Source: Phenylobacterium sp. (GTDB lineage: Bacteria > Pseudomonadota > Alphaproteobacteria > Caulobacterales > Caulobacteraceae). From it: DNA of 12,413 nt. Both the position numbers and the translations under genes were made by a program. The stretch is taken from contig JAQVDF010000013.1 of NCBI GenBank assembly GCA_028698405.1, positions 1-12,413 on the forward strand, in the 5' to 3' direction. Positions 7,239 to 12,413 of the stretch are shown one piece after another. Positions within the stretch are counted from its first letter, which is position 1; each line of letters starts with the position of its first letter. A model generated the notes under the pieces. That model saw nothing but the letters and a program-made list of their open reading frames with translations. It was not told the origin of the DNA and did no database searches.

Positions 7239-7876
7239 GGTCGCCACTCCAGGAAACGGGCGAGCAAGGCCAGGCCCGCGGCCTGCGACTTCTCGGGGTG
7301 AAATTGAACGCCGGCCACGTTGTCCCGCTGGACGGCCGCGGCGAAGCGCACGCCGTGCTCGGTCCAGGCGGTGACGTCGGTGGGATCGTCGGGCGCAAAG
7401 GCGAAGGAATGGGTGAAGTACATCGGCCGCGCCGCGCCCTCGTCGAACAGGCCGCCGGGGCGGGCGATGGCCAGGTCGTTCCAGCCCATGTGCGGCACCT
7501 TCAGGCGGGGATCGTTGGTCTCGAGCCGGCGCACGTCGCCGCCGATCCAGTCCAGGCCCGGGGTCTCGCCGAACTCGAGCCCCCGCGTCGCCAGCAGCTG
7601 CATGCCGACACAGACGCCCAGGAACGGCGCGCCCCGCCGGCGCACTGCTTCGGTCATCGCTTCGATCAGGCCCGACCGCGCCGCCAGTCCGCTCATGCAC
7701 GCCGCGAAGGCGCCCACGCCTGGCAGCACGATGCGGTCGGCGCGCGCCACCTTGTCGGGGTCGCAGGTGACCTCGACGCGGCCGCCCGCGGCCGAGCTTT
7801 CCGCCGCGCGGACCAGCGCTTTTTCGGCCGAGCGGAGATTGCCCGACCCGTAGTCGATCAGGGCCACGCTCTGCAT
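7235..7876 (-). CDS. hisH: Imidazole glycerol phosphate synthase subunit HisH (glutaminase)
   Basis: HisH is the class-I glutamine amidotransferase subunit that feeds ammonia to HisF. The 213-residue protein starts [16 protein letters not shown]. The oxyanion-loop PGVG lies at 52-55, the nucleophile Cys89 in GVCVGMQ, and the rest of the triad is His193 and Glu195 in FHPEKS. MGWN near 130-133 and THSFAF near 155-160 are typical. I chose ATG at 7876 because AAGGA sits 9 nt upstream. A TTG at 7885 would add three residues but lies directly against that ribosome site. It starts 13 bp after hisB and overlaps hisA by 4 nt. HisH next to HisA and HisF is the common alphaproteobacterial order. Confidence 0.97.
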   Translation of the reverse strand: MQSVALIDYGSGNLRSAEKALVRAAESSAAGGRVEVTCDPDKVARADRIVLPGVGAFAACMSGLAARSGLIEAMTEAVRRRGAPFLGVCVGMQLLATRGLEFGETPGLDWIGGDVRRLETNDPRLKVPHMGWNDLAIARPGGLFDEGAARPMYFTHSFAFAPDDPTDVTAWTEHGVRFAAAVQRDNVAGVQFHPEKSQAAGLALLARFLEWRP

Positions 7877-7889
7877 CCGGATCAATCCT

Positions 7890-8480
7890 TCAGAGCACGC
7901 CCTTGGTGGAGGGGGCGTGGCCGTGGGTCTTGGGGTCGAGTTCGACAGCGGTCCGCAGGGCGCGGGCCAGGGCCTTGAAGCCGCTCTCGGCGATGTGGTG
8001 GGTATTGTCGCCGTAGAGGGTCTCGAGGTGCACGCAGGCGCCCGCGTTCATGGCGAACGCGTGGTGGAATTCCTTGAACAGCTCGGTGTCCATCTCGCCC
8101 ACCTTCGGGCGGGCGAACTCCACCTTCCAAACCAGGTAGGGCCGGTTGGACAGGTCGATGGCGCAGCGCGTCAGGGTCTCGTCCATTGGCACGTAGGCAT
8201 GGCCGAACCGGCGGATGCCCTTGAAGCCGTCCAGCGCCTTGAACACCGCCTGGCCGAGCACGATGCCGGTGTCCTCCACCGTGTGGTGCATGTCGATGTG
8301 CAGGTCGCCCTTGGTCTCGACCTTCAGGTCGATGCCGCCGTGCCGGGCGAAGCTGTCGAGCATGTGGTCGAAGAAGCCGATGCCGGTGGTGACCTCCGAG
8401 CGGCCGGAGCCGTCCAGATCCAGCCAGACGCGGATCCGGGTCTCCTTGGTCTCGCGGACGACCTCAGCCGTGCGGGCCAT
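7890..8480 (-). CDS. hisB: Imidazoleglycerol-phosphate dehydratase
   Basis: This enzyme dehydrates imidazole glycerol phosphate to imidazole acetol phosphate, using manganese ions bound by duplicated histidine motifs. The 196-residue length matches the monofunctional enzyme without the histidinol-phosphatase half of E. coli HisB. Motifs seen: [14 protein letters not shown] (35-48), [13 protein letters not shown] (61-73) and the second-half equivalents FKEFHHAFA (135-143) and [18 protein letters not shown] (159-176). It ends in the conserved STKGVL. The ATG at 8480 lies 6 bp after the adenosine kinase stop. Its AAGGA ribosome site falls within the last codons of that gene, with a 12-nt spacer. 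Confidence 0.98.
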   Translation of the reverse strand: MARTAEVVRETKETRIRVWLDLDGSGRSEVTTGIGFFDHMLDSFARHGGIDLKVETKGDLHIDMHHTVEDTGIVLGQAVFKALDGFKGIRRFGHAYVPMDETLTRCAIDLSNRPYLVWKVEFARPKVGEMDTELFKEFHHAFAMNAGACVHLETLYGDNTHHIAESGFKALARALRTAVELDPKTHGHAPSTKGVL

Positions 8481-8486
8481 GGCGTT

Positions 8487-9476
8487 CTAATATCCTTCGC
8501 GGGCCGCCAGGTCCTTGAGCGGAACCTGCGGCCGTGGGCCATAATGCGAGATCACCTCGGCCGCCGCCATCGAACCCAGCCGCGCGCAGACGTCGAGCGG
8601 CCGGCCCCCCGCAAGGCCGAACATGAATCCCGCGGCGTATTGATCGCCCGCGCCGGTCGTGTCCACGACTTTTTCCACAGGAGCGGCAGGAACGGCGACG
8701 GTCTCGTCGGCGGTGACCGCCACAGAACCCTTCTCGGAGCGGGTCACGACGGCGATCTTCACCCGGCCGCGCAAGCCCGCCACCGCCGTATCGAAGTCGC
8801 CGGTGCGGAACAGCGACTTGGCCTCCTCCTCGTTTGCGAACAGGAGGTCGACGCCCTGGTCGATGAAGGCCAGCAGGTCGTCGCGGTGGCGCTCGACGAC
8901 GAACGGGTCGGACAGGGTCATGGCGATCATCCGGCCGGCCGCCTGGCCGATGGCCGCCACCTGCTCGAAGGCGCGCCGCGCCGCCTCGGCGTCGAACAGG
9001 TAGCCCTCCAGATAGACGATCCGCGAGGCCTCGATCAGCGCCTTGTCGATGTCGGCGGGAGAGACGTGCACCGAAGCGCCCAGGAAGGTGCACATGGTCC
9101 GCTGGCCGTCGGGGGTGACGTTGATCAGGCTGCGCGCGGTGGCCGGGCCGCCTCTCAGCGAGGCGCAGTCGAAGGCCGCGCCGATGGCCCGCATGTCGTG
9201 GGCGAACACCTCGCCCAGCTGGTCGTCGGCCACCTTGCCGAGGAAGGCCGCGCGGCCGCCGAGGCTGGCGATCCCGGCGACGGTGTTTCCGGCCGAGCCG
9301 CCCGAGGTCTCGATGCCCGGCGCCATGGCCGCGTAGAGGCTGGTCGCCTGGGCCTCATCGATGAGGTTCATCGCCCCCTTGGTGAAGCCGTGCGCCTCGA
9401 CGAAGCCCTCCTGTGCGGGCGCGATCACGTCGACGATCGCATTGCCGATCGCGGTCACGTCGTAGAGGTCGGGCAT
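8487..9476 (-). CDS. Adenosine kinase (PfkB/ribokinase family)
   Basis: The 329-residue sugar/nucleoside kinase belongs to the ribokinase-like fold. It has the N-terminal strand YDVTAIGNAIVDVIA, the substrate-binding GGSAGNT (59-65) with TVAGIASLGG, and the C-terminal PfkB signature VVDTTGAGDQYAAGF with catalytic base Asp278. Alphaproteobacterial proteins of this subtype are usually annotated as adenosine kinase (adenosine to AMP); I cannot exclude a related nucleoside or sugar substrate. The ATG at 9476 gives the canonical N-terminus. An upstream in-frame extension to 9536 is Arg-rich and would run into the preceding gene's terminator hairpin, so it is rejected. It is the first gene of the tight his run; purine salvage and the AICAR released by HisF link the functions. 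Confidence 0.92.
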   Translation of the reverse strand: MPDLYDVTAIGNAIVDVIAPAQEGFVEAHGFTKGAMNLIDEAQATSLYAAMAPGIETSGGSAGNTVAGIASLGGRAAFLGKVADDQLGEVFAHDMRAIGAAFDCASLRGGPATARSLINVTPDGQRTMCTFLGASVHVSPADIDKALIEASRIVYLEGYLFDAEAARRAFEQVAAIGQAAGRMIAMTLSDPFVVERHRDDLLAFIDQGVDLLFANEEEAKSLFRTGDFDTAVAGLRGRVKIAVVTRSEKGSVAVTADETVAVPAAPVEKVVDTTGAGDQYAAGFMFGLAGGRPLDVCARLGSMAAAEVISHYGPRPQVPLKDLAAREGY

Positions 9477-9518
9477 GCGGGTTCTCGCGCGGGCAGGGGA
9501 GGGGGCTCGCCTAGCCCG

Positions 9519-9545
9519 AAACCCGCCGCGGAGCAACGCGGCGGG
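9519..9545 (-). terminator. Intrinsic terminator after the RTX-like gene
   Basis: A perfect 9-bp GC stem, CCCGCCGCG / CGCGGCGGG (arms 9545-9537 and 9530-9522 on the minus strand), encloses a 6-nt loop. It is followed by TTT and lies 3 bp after the RTX-like stop codon. The T-tract is short, as often in high-GC genomes. It would separate the XRE/RTX transcript from the downstream adenosine kinase-his operon, whose promoter then lies between here and 9476. Confidence 0.7.
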
Positions 9546-9548
9546 ACG

Positions 9549-10877
9549 TCAGAGCAGGAAGCTGCCCGCATCCTCCGGCGGCTCGACCGCCGGTTCGACG
9601 ACGGGCGCCCCGCCCGGCGGGGGCGGGGGCGGGGGCGGAGGCGCGAGGTTGGCGGCGAGGAAGCCGCTTACTTCGGCGCCGGCCAGCAGCACTTCGCCGT
9701 CGGCCTGGCCGTCGCCGTCGAGGTCCATGCCGACCCGGTAGCCGGGCGGGGGACCGGCCTGGCCGAAGCCCTGCGGAGGGGACGGCAGCCCGGCCAGCAC
9801 GTCGGCCTCGGCGGTGGCGCTGACCAGCGCCACGGGATGGGCGCCGGCCGACTGCAGCACATCGCCCTGACTGGGGGTGAAATCGAGCACCCGGCCAAAC
9901 TGGCCGCCCTGCCCGCCGTCGAACACGAAGGTGAAGCGGTCGGCCCCGGCCCCGCCGACGGCGACCACCTGGGCCTCGACGATCAGCGCGTCGTCGCCGT
10001 CGCCCCCGTGCAGCCAGTCGAACTCGCCCTCGGGCGCGCCGCCGCCGCTGAGCGTGTCGTTCCCGCCGGCGCCGAACAGCACCTCGGCCTCGGCGCCGCC
10101 GGCCATCACGTCGTCGCCCTCGGATCCGACCAGGCGATGCGCGGCCTCCTCCTCCTCCTCCTCGCGGGGCTGCGTCTCGTGGACCTCCGAAGGCGTCCAG
10201 GCCTCGACGGCGAGCGGCTCGGCCGGTGCGGACGCCTGGACGGCGACCGGCGTCGGCGGCGCGGGCGAATCGGCCTCGTCCTGGCCGAGCGGCGCGAGCC
10301 GCGTCGCCGCGCTCGATCCCTTCACGGGCTCGTCGTGCGCGCGGGCCGGAATGGCTGCGGGCTCGTCGGCGCGGGCCTCGGACACAGCCTCGGGCGGCGG
10401 GTCGGTCGGCGGGAGGAGCGGGTCGGCCGGCTCCTCCGCAGTGGCCTCGGCGGGCGGCGCGAACTCCGCCTCGACCAGCACGGCCGCGACGATCAGGGCG
10501 CTGAGGATGTGGGTGTGACGCGACTGGGCCTCGATCGGGATCACCTCGGCCAGGGTCGGCGCCGGCAGGTCGGTCCAGGCATCGCCCAACGCCCGCTCGA
10601 CCGCGGCCCATAGGCTCTCGCCCGCCTCCAGGACGTCCTCGGCAAGGTGGTGGACGATGAAGCGGCCGCCGATGCGGGCGATGTGGACCAGCACCTCCTG
10701 GTCCTGGCCGGTGACGGCGCACCAGGGTTCGCCCTGATCGCTGCGGCCGAACACCACCTCCAGGTCCAGCTCGCCCTGGCCCATCCGGTCGGCGAGCTGC
10801 TGCAGCCGGGCCTTCTCCGCGGCGCTCCAGTCGAGGCGTCCCACCAACCGGCTCAGGAAGGGGATGATGTCGCCCAT
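9549..10877 (-). CDS. Acidic proline-rich protein with RTX calcium-binding repeats
   Basis: This 442-residue protein is unusual. Residues 1-105 form a compact domain with no signal peptide (GEPWCAVTGQDQEVLVHIARIGGRFIVHH). A His-containing hydrophobic segment follows (about 121-139, HTHILSALIVAAVLVEAEF), then a disordered Pro/Ala/Glu linker (140-245) ending in a run of six Glu. Residues 249-320 hold RTX-like nonapeptides (GSEGDDVMAGG, GAGGNDTLSGGG, GGDGDDALIV, GGAGADRFTF) that should bind calcium. An EF-hand-like DLDGDGQADG lies at 385-394, and nine prolines at 413-421 precede a short acidic tail. From memory, similar N-terminal domains precede RTX blocks in other alphaproteobacteria, often beside the same kind of XRE gene. 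Secretion by a type I system is possible, but none is encoded here. The ATG at 10877 follows AGGAGG closely. Confidence 0.75.
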   Translation of the reverse strand: MGDIIPFLSRLVGRLDWSAAEKARLQQLADRMGQGELDLEVVFGRSDQGEPWCAVTGQDQEVLVHIARIGGRFIVHHLAEDVLEAGESLWAAVERALGDAWTDLPAPTLAEVIPIEAQSRHTHILSALIVAAVLVEAEFAPPAEATAEEPADPLLPPTDPPPEAVSEARADEPAAIPARAHDEPVKGSSAATRLAPLGQDEADSPAPPTPVAVQASAPAEPLAVEAWTPSEVHETQPREEEEEEAAHRLVGSEGDDVMAGGAEAEVLFGAGGNDTLSGGGAPEGEFDWLHGGDGDDALIVEAQVVAVGGAGADRFTFVFDGGQGGQFGRVLDFTPSQGDVLQSAGAHPVALVSATAEADVLAGLPSPPQGFGQAGPPPGYRVGMDLDGDGQADGEVLLAGAEVSGFLAANLAPPPPPPPPPGGAPVVEPAVEPPEDAGSFLL

Positions 10878-10886
10878 CGGCCCTCC

Positions 10887-11216
10887 TCAGGTTCCGGCGG
10901 CCACGGCGGCCGGCGCGTCCTCGCCGAACAGAAGGCGGAACAGTTCCGGCTCGTAGTAGCGCAAGAGGGTGCGGGCGAAGTCCGTCGGGTCCAGGCCCAG
11001 CGCCTCGGCCCAGGCGCCCTGGGACTCGATCGGCACGCGGCCGACGCCGCTCTCCACCTGAGAGACGAAGGTGTAGTAGCGCAGGCCCACCTGCTCGGCG
11101 ACCTCGGCCTGGGTCAAGCCGGCGTCCTCGCGACGGGCCTTCAGCCAGCGACCGGCCTCGCGCCGCAGGCTCTTGGTCGCGGCCGCCCGCTGCGGATCCA
11201 CCGCCGGCCTAGGCAT
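10887..11216 (-). CDS. XRE-family helix-turn-helix regulator
   Basis: The 109-residue protein has a basic N-terminus and an XRE-type HTH (about 22-75). LKARREDAGLTQAEVAEQVGL supplies helices 1-2, and YYTFVSQVESGVGRVP forms the recognition helix and following turn. The C-terminal part (LGLDPTDFARTLLRYYEPELFRLLFG) is a helical extension typical of a small subgroup of alphaproteobacterial XRE proteins. I chose ATG at 11216 because GGAAGG lies 7 nt upstream; a TTG at 11231 would add five residues. It is followed after 9 bp by the RTX-like gene, so the two are almost certainly cotranscribed. It probably regulates its own operon through the AT-rich repeats upstream; that is inference. Confidence 0.9.
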   Translation of the reverse strand: MPRPAVDPQRAAATKSLRREAGRWLKARREDAGLTQAEVAEQVGLRYYTFVSQVESGVGRVPIESQGAWAEALGLDPTDFARTLLRYYEPELFRLLFGEDAPAAVAAGT

Positions 11217-11277
11217 GGCGACACCTTCCAAAAACCACGCGCGATCCCCCTTGCCCGGTTCCGATCACGGATATACA

Positions 11278-11304
11278 GTAATTACGCAACTAGCGATTAC
11301 ACAA
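11278..11304. promoter_or_regulatory. Candidate operator: repeated ATTACRCAA motif
   Basis: ATTACGCAA at 11281-11289 and ATTACACAA at 11296-11304 are direct repeats 15 bp apart. The first overlaps the perfect palindrome GTAATTAC at 11278-11285. They lie in the most AT-rich stretch of the window, 60-90 bp upstream of the XRE start. A minus-strand TTGTGT with TACTGT 18 bp later could be a weak -35/-10 pair overlapping the repeats. Autoregulation by the XRE protein is the natural hypothesis. Confidence 0.4.
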
Positions 11305-11379
11305 CGCAGAGCGGCTCGTGTTTGCAGAACATAGACTCGTGAAAGCGACGCCGCACGTGAAATCGCCCACCCCGGGCGC

Positions 11380-11420
11380 CGTCGAAGCTGGAGAGCCCGC
11401 CGCTGGCGTGGGCTTCGACG
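11380..11420. repeat. Inverted repeat, 9-bp stem (upstream of SMR gene)
   Basis: CGTCGAAGC at 11380-11388 pairs perfectly with GCTTCGACG at 11412-11420 around a 23-nt loop. Inside the loop AGCCC (11394-11398) can instead pair with GGGCT (11410-11414), giving two mutually exclusive folds. Its function is unknown; it could be an RNA element in a long SMR leader. Confidence 0.5.
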
Positions 11421-11484
11421 TCGCCCCTGATCGCCCCGACGTCCGGCGCCCCAACAGGCCGGACTGCTCCCCCCAGGGCGACCG

Positions 11485-11525
11485 CCCGCCGCCGCGACCC
11501 ACCCTCCCCGACCCGCGGCGGCGGG
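11485..11525. repeat. Perfect 12-bp GC hairpin upstream of SMR gene
   Basis: CCCGCCGCCGCG at 11485-11496 pairs perfectly with CGCGGCGGCGGG at 11514-11525 around a 17-nt C-rich loop. It is 29 bp before the SMR ATG. On the plus strand it is followed by CCCCCCTCTTC rather than a T-run, so it is not a clean terminator. It may be a structured leader element. Confidence 0.55.
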
Positions 11526-11554
11526 CCCCCCTCTTCGCTGAACGGAGTCGCGGC

Positions 11555-11887
11555 ATGACGCTGACCCTCGCCTGGAGCGCCTTGCTGGCCGCCGCCGCCC
11601 TCGGCGCCCTGCTCGCCGTCAGCCTGAAACAGGCGGCGGGCTTCACCGATCCTCTCTGGACCACGGTCTCGCTGGGCTCTGCAGCGGCGTCGCTACTGCT
11701 ACTGAGCGTGGCGCTGCAGGCCTTGCCGGCCAGCGCCGTGTTCGCAGCCTGGAGCGGCGCGGCGGCCGTGCTGGTGGCGCTGGCGGGTCCCTTGCTGCTC
11801 GGCGAGCGGCTGGATTCCGAACGGATATTCTGGACCGGCCTGATCGTGCTGGGCGTGCTCGGCCTGCGCTACGACGTGCTCACCTGA
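11555..11887 (+). CDS. SMR-family small membrane protein lacking the TM1 glutamate
   Basis: The 110-residue protein has four transmembrane helices (about 5-27, 36-55, 58-80, 87-105). It shows SMR/EmrE landmarks: a lysine then GFTDPLW after helix 1, FAAWSGAAAVLVAL in helix 3 (Trp66 matching EmrE Trp63), and LLGERLD before helix 4. SMR proteins work as dual-topology dimers that exchange protons for cationic drugs or guanidinium compounds. Aligned on the Lys...GFT and WSG blocks, EmrE Glu14 corresponds to Gly17, and helix 1 has no acidic residue. Function as a conventional proton-coupled pump is therefore doubtful. It might pair with another SMR subunit or resemble ArnE/ArnF-type flippases. The ATG at 11555 has CGGAG 7 nt upstream. 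The GNAT gene follows almost immediately. Confidence 0.82.
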   Translation: MTLTLAWSALLAAAALGALLAVSLKQAAGFTDPLWTTVSLGSAAASLLLLSVALQALPASAVFAAWSGAAAVLVALAGPLLLGERLDSERIFWTGLIVLGVLGLRYDVLT

Positions 11888-11907
11888 ACCGGTGTATGCT
11901 GCCGGCC

Positions 11908-12413
11908 ATGGGCTGCAGCATCGTCGACATGGCCACGCTGACGGAGGCGCAGCGCGCGGAGGCCGCGCGCATCCTGAGCGAGGCCCTCCACTGGACCGAG
12001 TACGCCGACCCGGCCGAGGCTGCGGTGGAGGTCGCCCGCACGCTCGAGGACCCGACCCGCAGCGGCCTGGCCGCCGTGGAGGACGGGCGGGTGCTCGGCT
12101 GGATCGGGGTGATCGAGACCTACTCCCACGCCTGGGAGCTGCACCCCCTGGCGGTCGACCCGCCCCGCCAGCGCCAGGGGATCGGCCGGACCCTGATCGA
12201 GGCTCTGGAGGCCAAGGTCCGGGCGGCCGGGGTGATCACCCTCTACCTCGGGACCGACGATGAAAACGACGGCACCAACCTCTACGGGCGGGAGCTGTTC
12301 CCCGGGGTGCTCGAGGCCGCCGAGCGGCTGGAGGCGACCAACGGCCACGCCTTCACCTTCTACCGCCGGTGCGGCTATGAGGTCGTAGGCCTCGTGCCGC
12401 ACGCCAACGGGTA
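11908..12413 (+). CDS. GNAT acetyltransferase, aminoglycoside 6'-acetyltransferase-like (3' end beyond window)
   Basis: The visible 168 residues form a GNAT fold. The N-terminal strand/helix is SIVDMATLTEAQRAEAARIL, and the central strand ELHPLAVDPPRQRQGIGRTLIEALE carries the acetyl-CoA pyrophosphate-binding Q-x-x-G-x-G/A motif (RQRQGIG). The segment LYLGTDDENDGTNLYGRELFP and the near-C-terminal HAFTFYRRCGYEVVGLVPHANG are characteristic of a subfamily annotated as AAC(6')-like or plain GNAT acetyltransferase. About 10-20 residues are probably missing past 12413. Starts at 11896, 11908 and 11929 are all in frame and none has a clear ribosome site; 11908 is chosen because it sits just before the first strand. 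It lies within 20 bp of the SMR stop on the same strand, so cotranscription is likely. The true substrate is not determinable from sequence. Confidence 0.88.
   Translation, partial: MGCSIVDMATLTEAQRAEAARILSEALHWTEYADPAEAAVEVARTLEDPTRSGLAAVEDGRVLGWIGVIETYSHAWELHPLAVDPPRQRQGIGRTLIEALEAKVRAAGVITLYLGTDDENDGTNLYGRELFPGVLEAAERLEATNGHAFTFYRRCGYEVVGLVPHANG

Larger units (their letters stand above)
11217..11554. other. Divergent, structured intergenic region between XRE and SMR genes
   Basis: About 340 bp lie between the divergent start codons. Nearest the XRE gene is an AT-rich patch (11262-11306) with short repeats, the likely promoter/operator zone. The rest (about 11310-11550) is GC-rich and contains two strong inverted repeats, at 11380-11420 and 11485-11525. 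An open plus-strand frame reaches back to 11318, but its Pro/Arg-rich translation has no family character, and the SMR start at 11555 has its own ribosome site. I see no tRNA or known riboswitch core here. Confidence 0.6.

Noticed and set aside
6517..7398. N-terminal extension of HisF upstream of 6516
   Set aside because: The canonical HisF start [11 protein letters not shown] lies at 6516; the extension is an out-of-frame reading of hisA.
7239..7700. N-terminal extension of HisA upstream of 7238
   Set aside because: The canonical HisA N-terminus begins at the GTG at 7238; the extension is an out-of-frame reading of hisH.
7917..10613. Very long plus-strand open frame (about 898 codons) antisense to hisB, adenosine kinase and the RTX-like gene
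   Set aside because: Its translation is Gly/Arg/His/Asp-rich without family motifs. The opposite strand encodes unmistakable HisB, PfkB kinase and RTX motifs. Long antisense frames are expected at this GC content.
11318..11554. N-terminal extension of the SMR protein
   Set aside because: It is Pro/Arg-rich, lacks family similarity, would put about 79 hydrophilic residues before TM1, and a good ribosome site precedes the ATG at 11555.
1..12413. CRISPR arrays, tRNA/rRNA genes, insertion sequences or prophage genes
   Set aside because: No regular repeat-spacer pattern, tRNA fold, transposase motif or terminal inverted repeats with target duplications were seen on either strand.

Overview
The window looks like a chromosomal segment of a high-GC alphaproteobacterium, most likely Caulobacterales (Caulobacter/Phenylobacterium-like). 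The evidence is strong GC bias at third codon positions, frequent GTG/TTG starts, secB placed divergently from a Tim44-like gene followed by mltA and an Smr-domain gene, and a compact adenosine kinase-hisB-hisH-hisA-hisF-hisE run. Genus assignment is inference from gene content and order.

Region 1 (1-2824): a 3'-truncated secB on the minus strand faces a plus-strand operon across a 153-bp divergent region with a credible promoter. The operon encodes a membrane-anchored Tim44-like protein, the lipoprotein lytic transglycosylase MltA and an Smr-domain protein. Genes are 4 bp apart or overlap by 4 bp. Region 2 (2828-5314, minus): a small satellite Tad/Flp-pilus-type locus of TadG-like, TadE-like and TadE-like genes, followed by a small three-helix membrane protein of unknown role. 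No tadA/B/C, cpaB or pilin gene is present.

Region 3 (5423-9476, minus): adenosine kinase (PfkB family), hisB, hisH, hisA, hisF and hisE, with ATGA/GTGA/TGATG overlaps. HisH+HisF (IGP synthase) and HisB, HisA and HisE cover several middle steps of histidine synthesis. HisF releases AICAR, which feeds purine synthesis, so a purine salvage kinase at the head of the operon makes metabolic sense. Region 4 (9519-11216, minus): an XRE-type regulator followed 9 bp later by an unusual acidic, proline-rich protein with a short RTX calcium-binding block, closed by an intrinsic-terminator-like hairpin.

Region 5 (11217-12413, plus): a structured, roughly 340-bp intergenic region leads into an SMR-family small membrane protein. 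This protein lacks the membrane-embedded glutamate of EmrE. Eight to twenty bases later comes a GNAT acetyltransferase resembling aminoglycoside 6'-N-acetyltransferases, cut by the window end. Most of the window is ordinary core genome. The parts worth a second look are the XRE/RTX pair, the Glu-less SMR/GNAT pair with its structured leader, and the satellite Tad genes.
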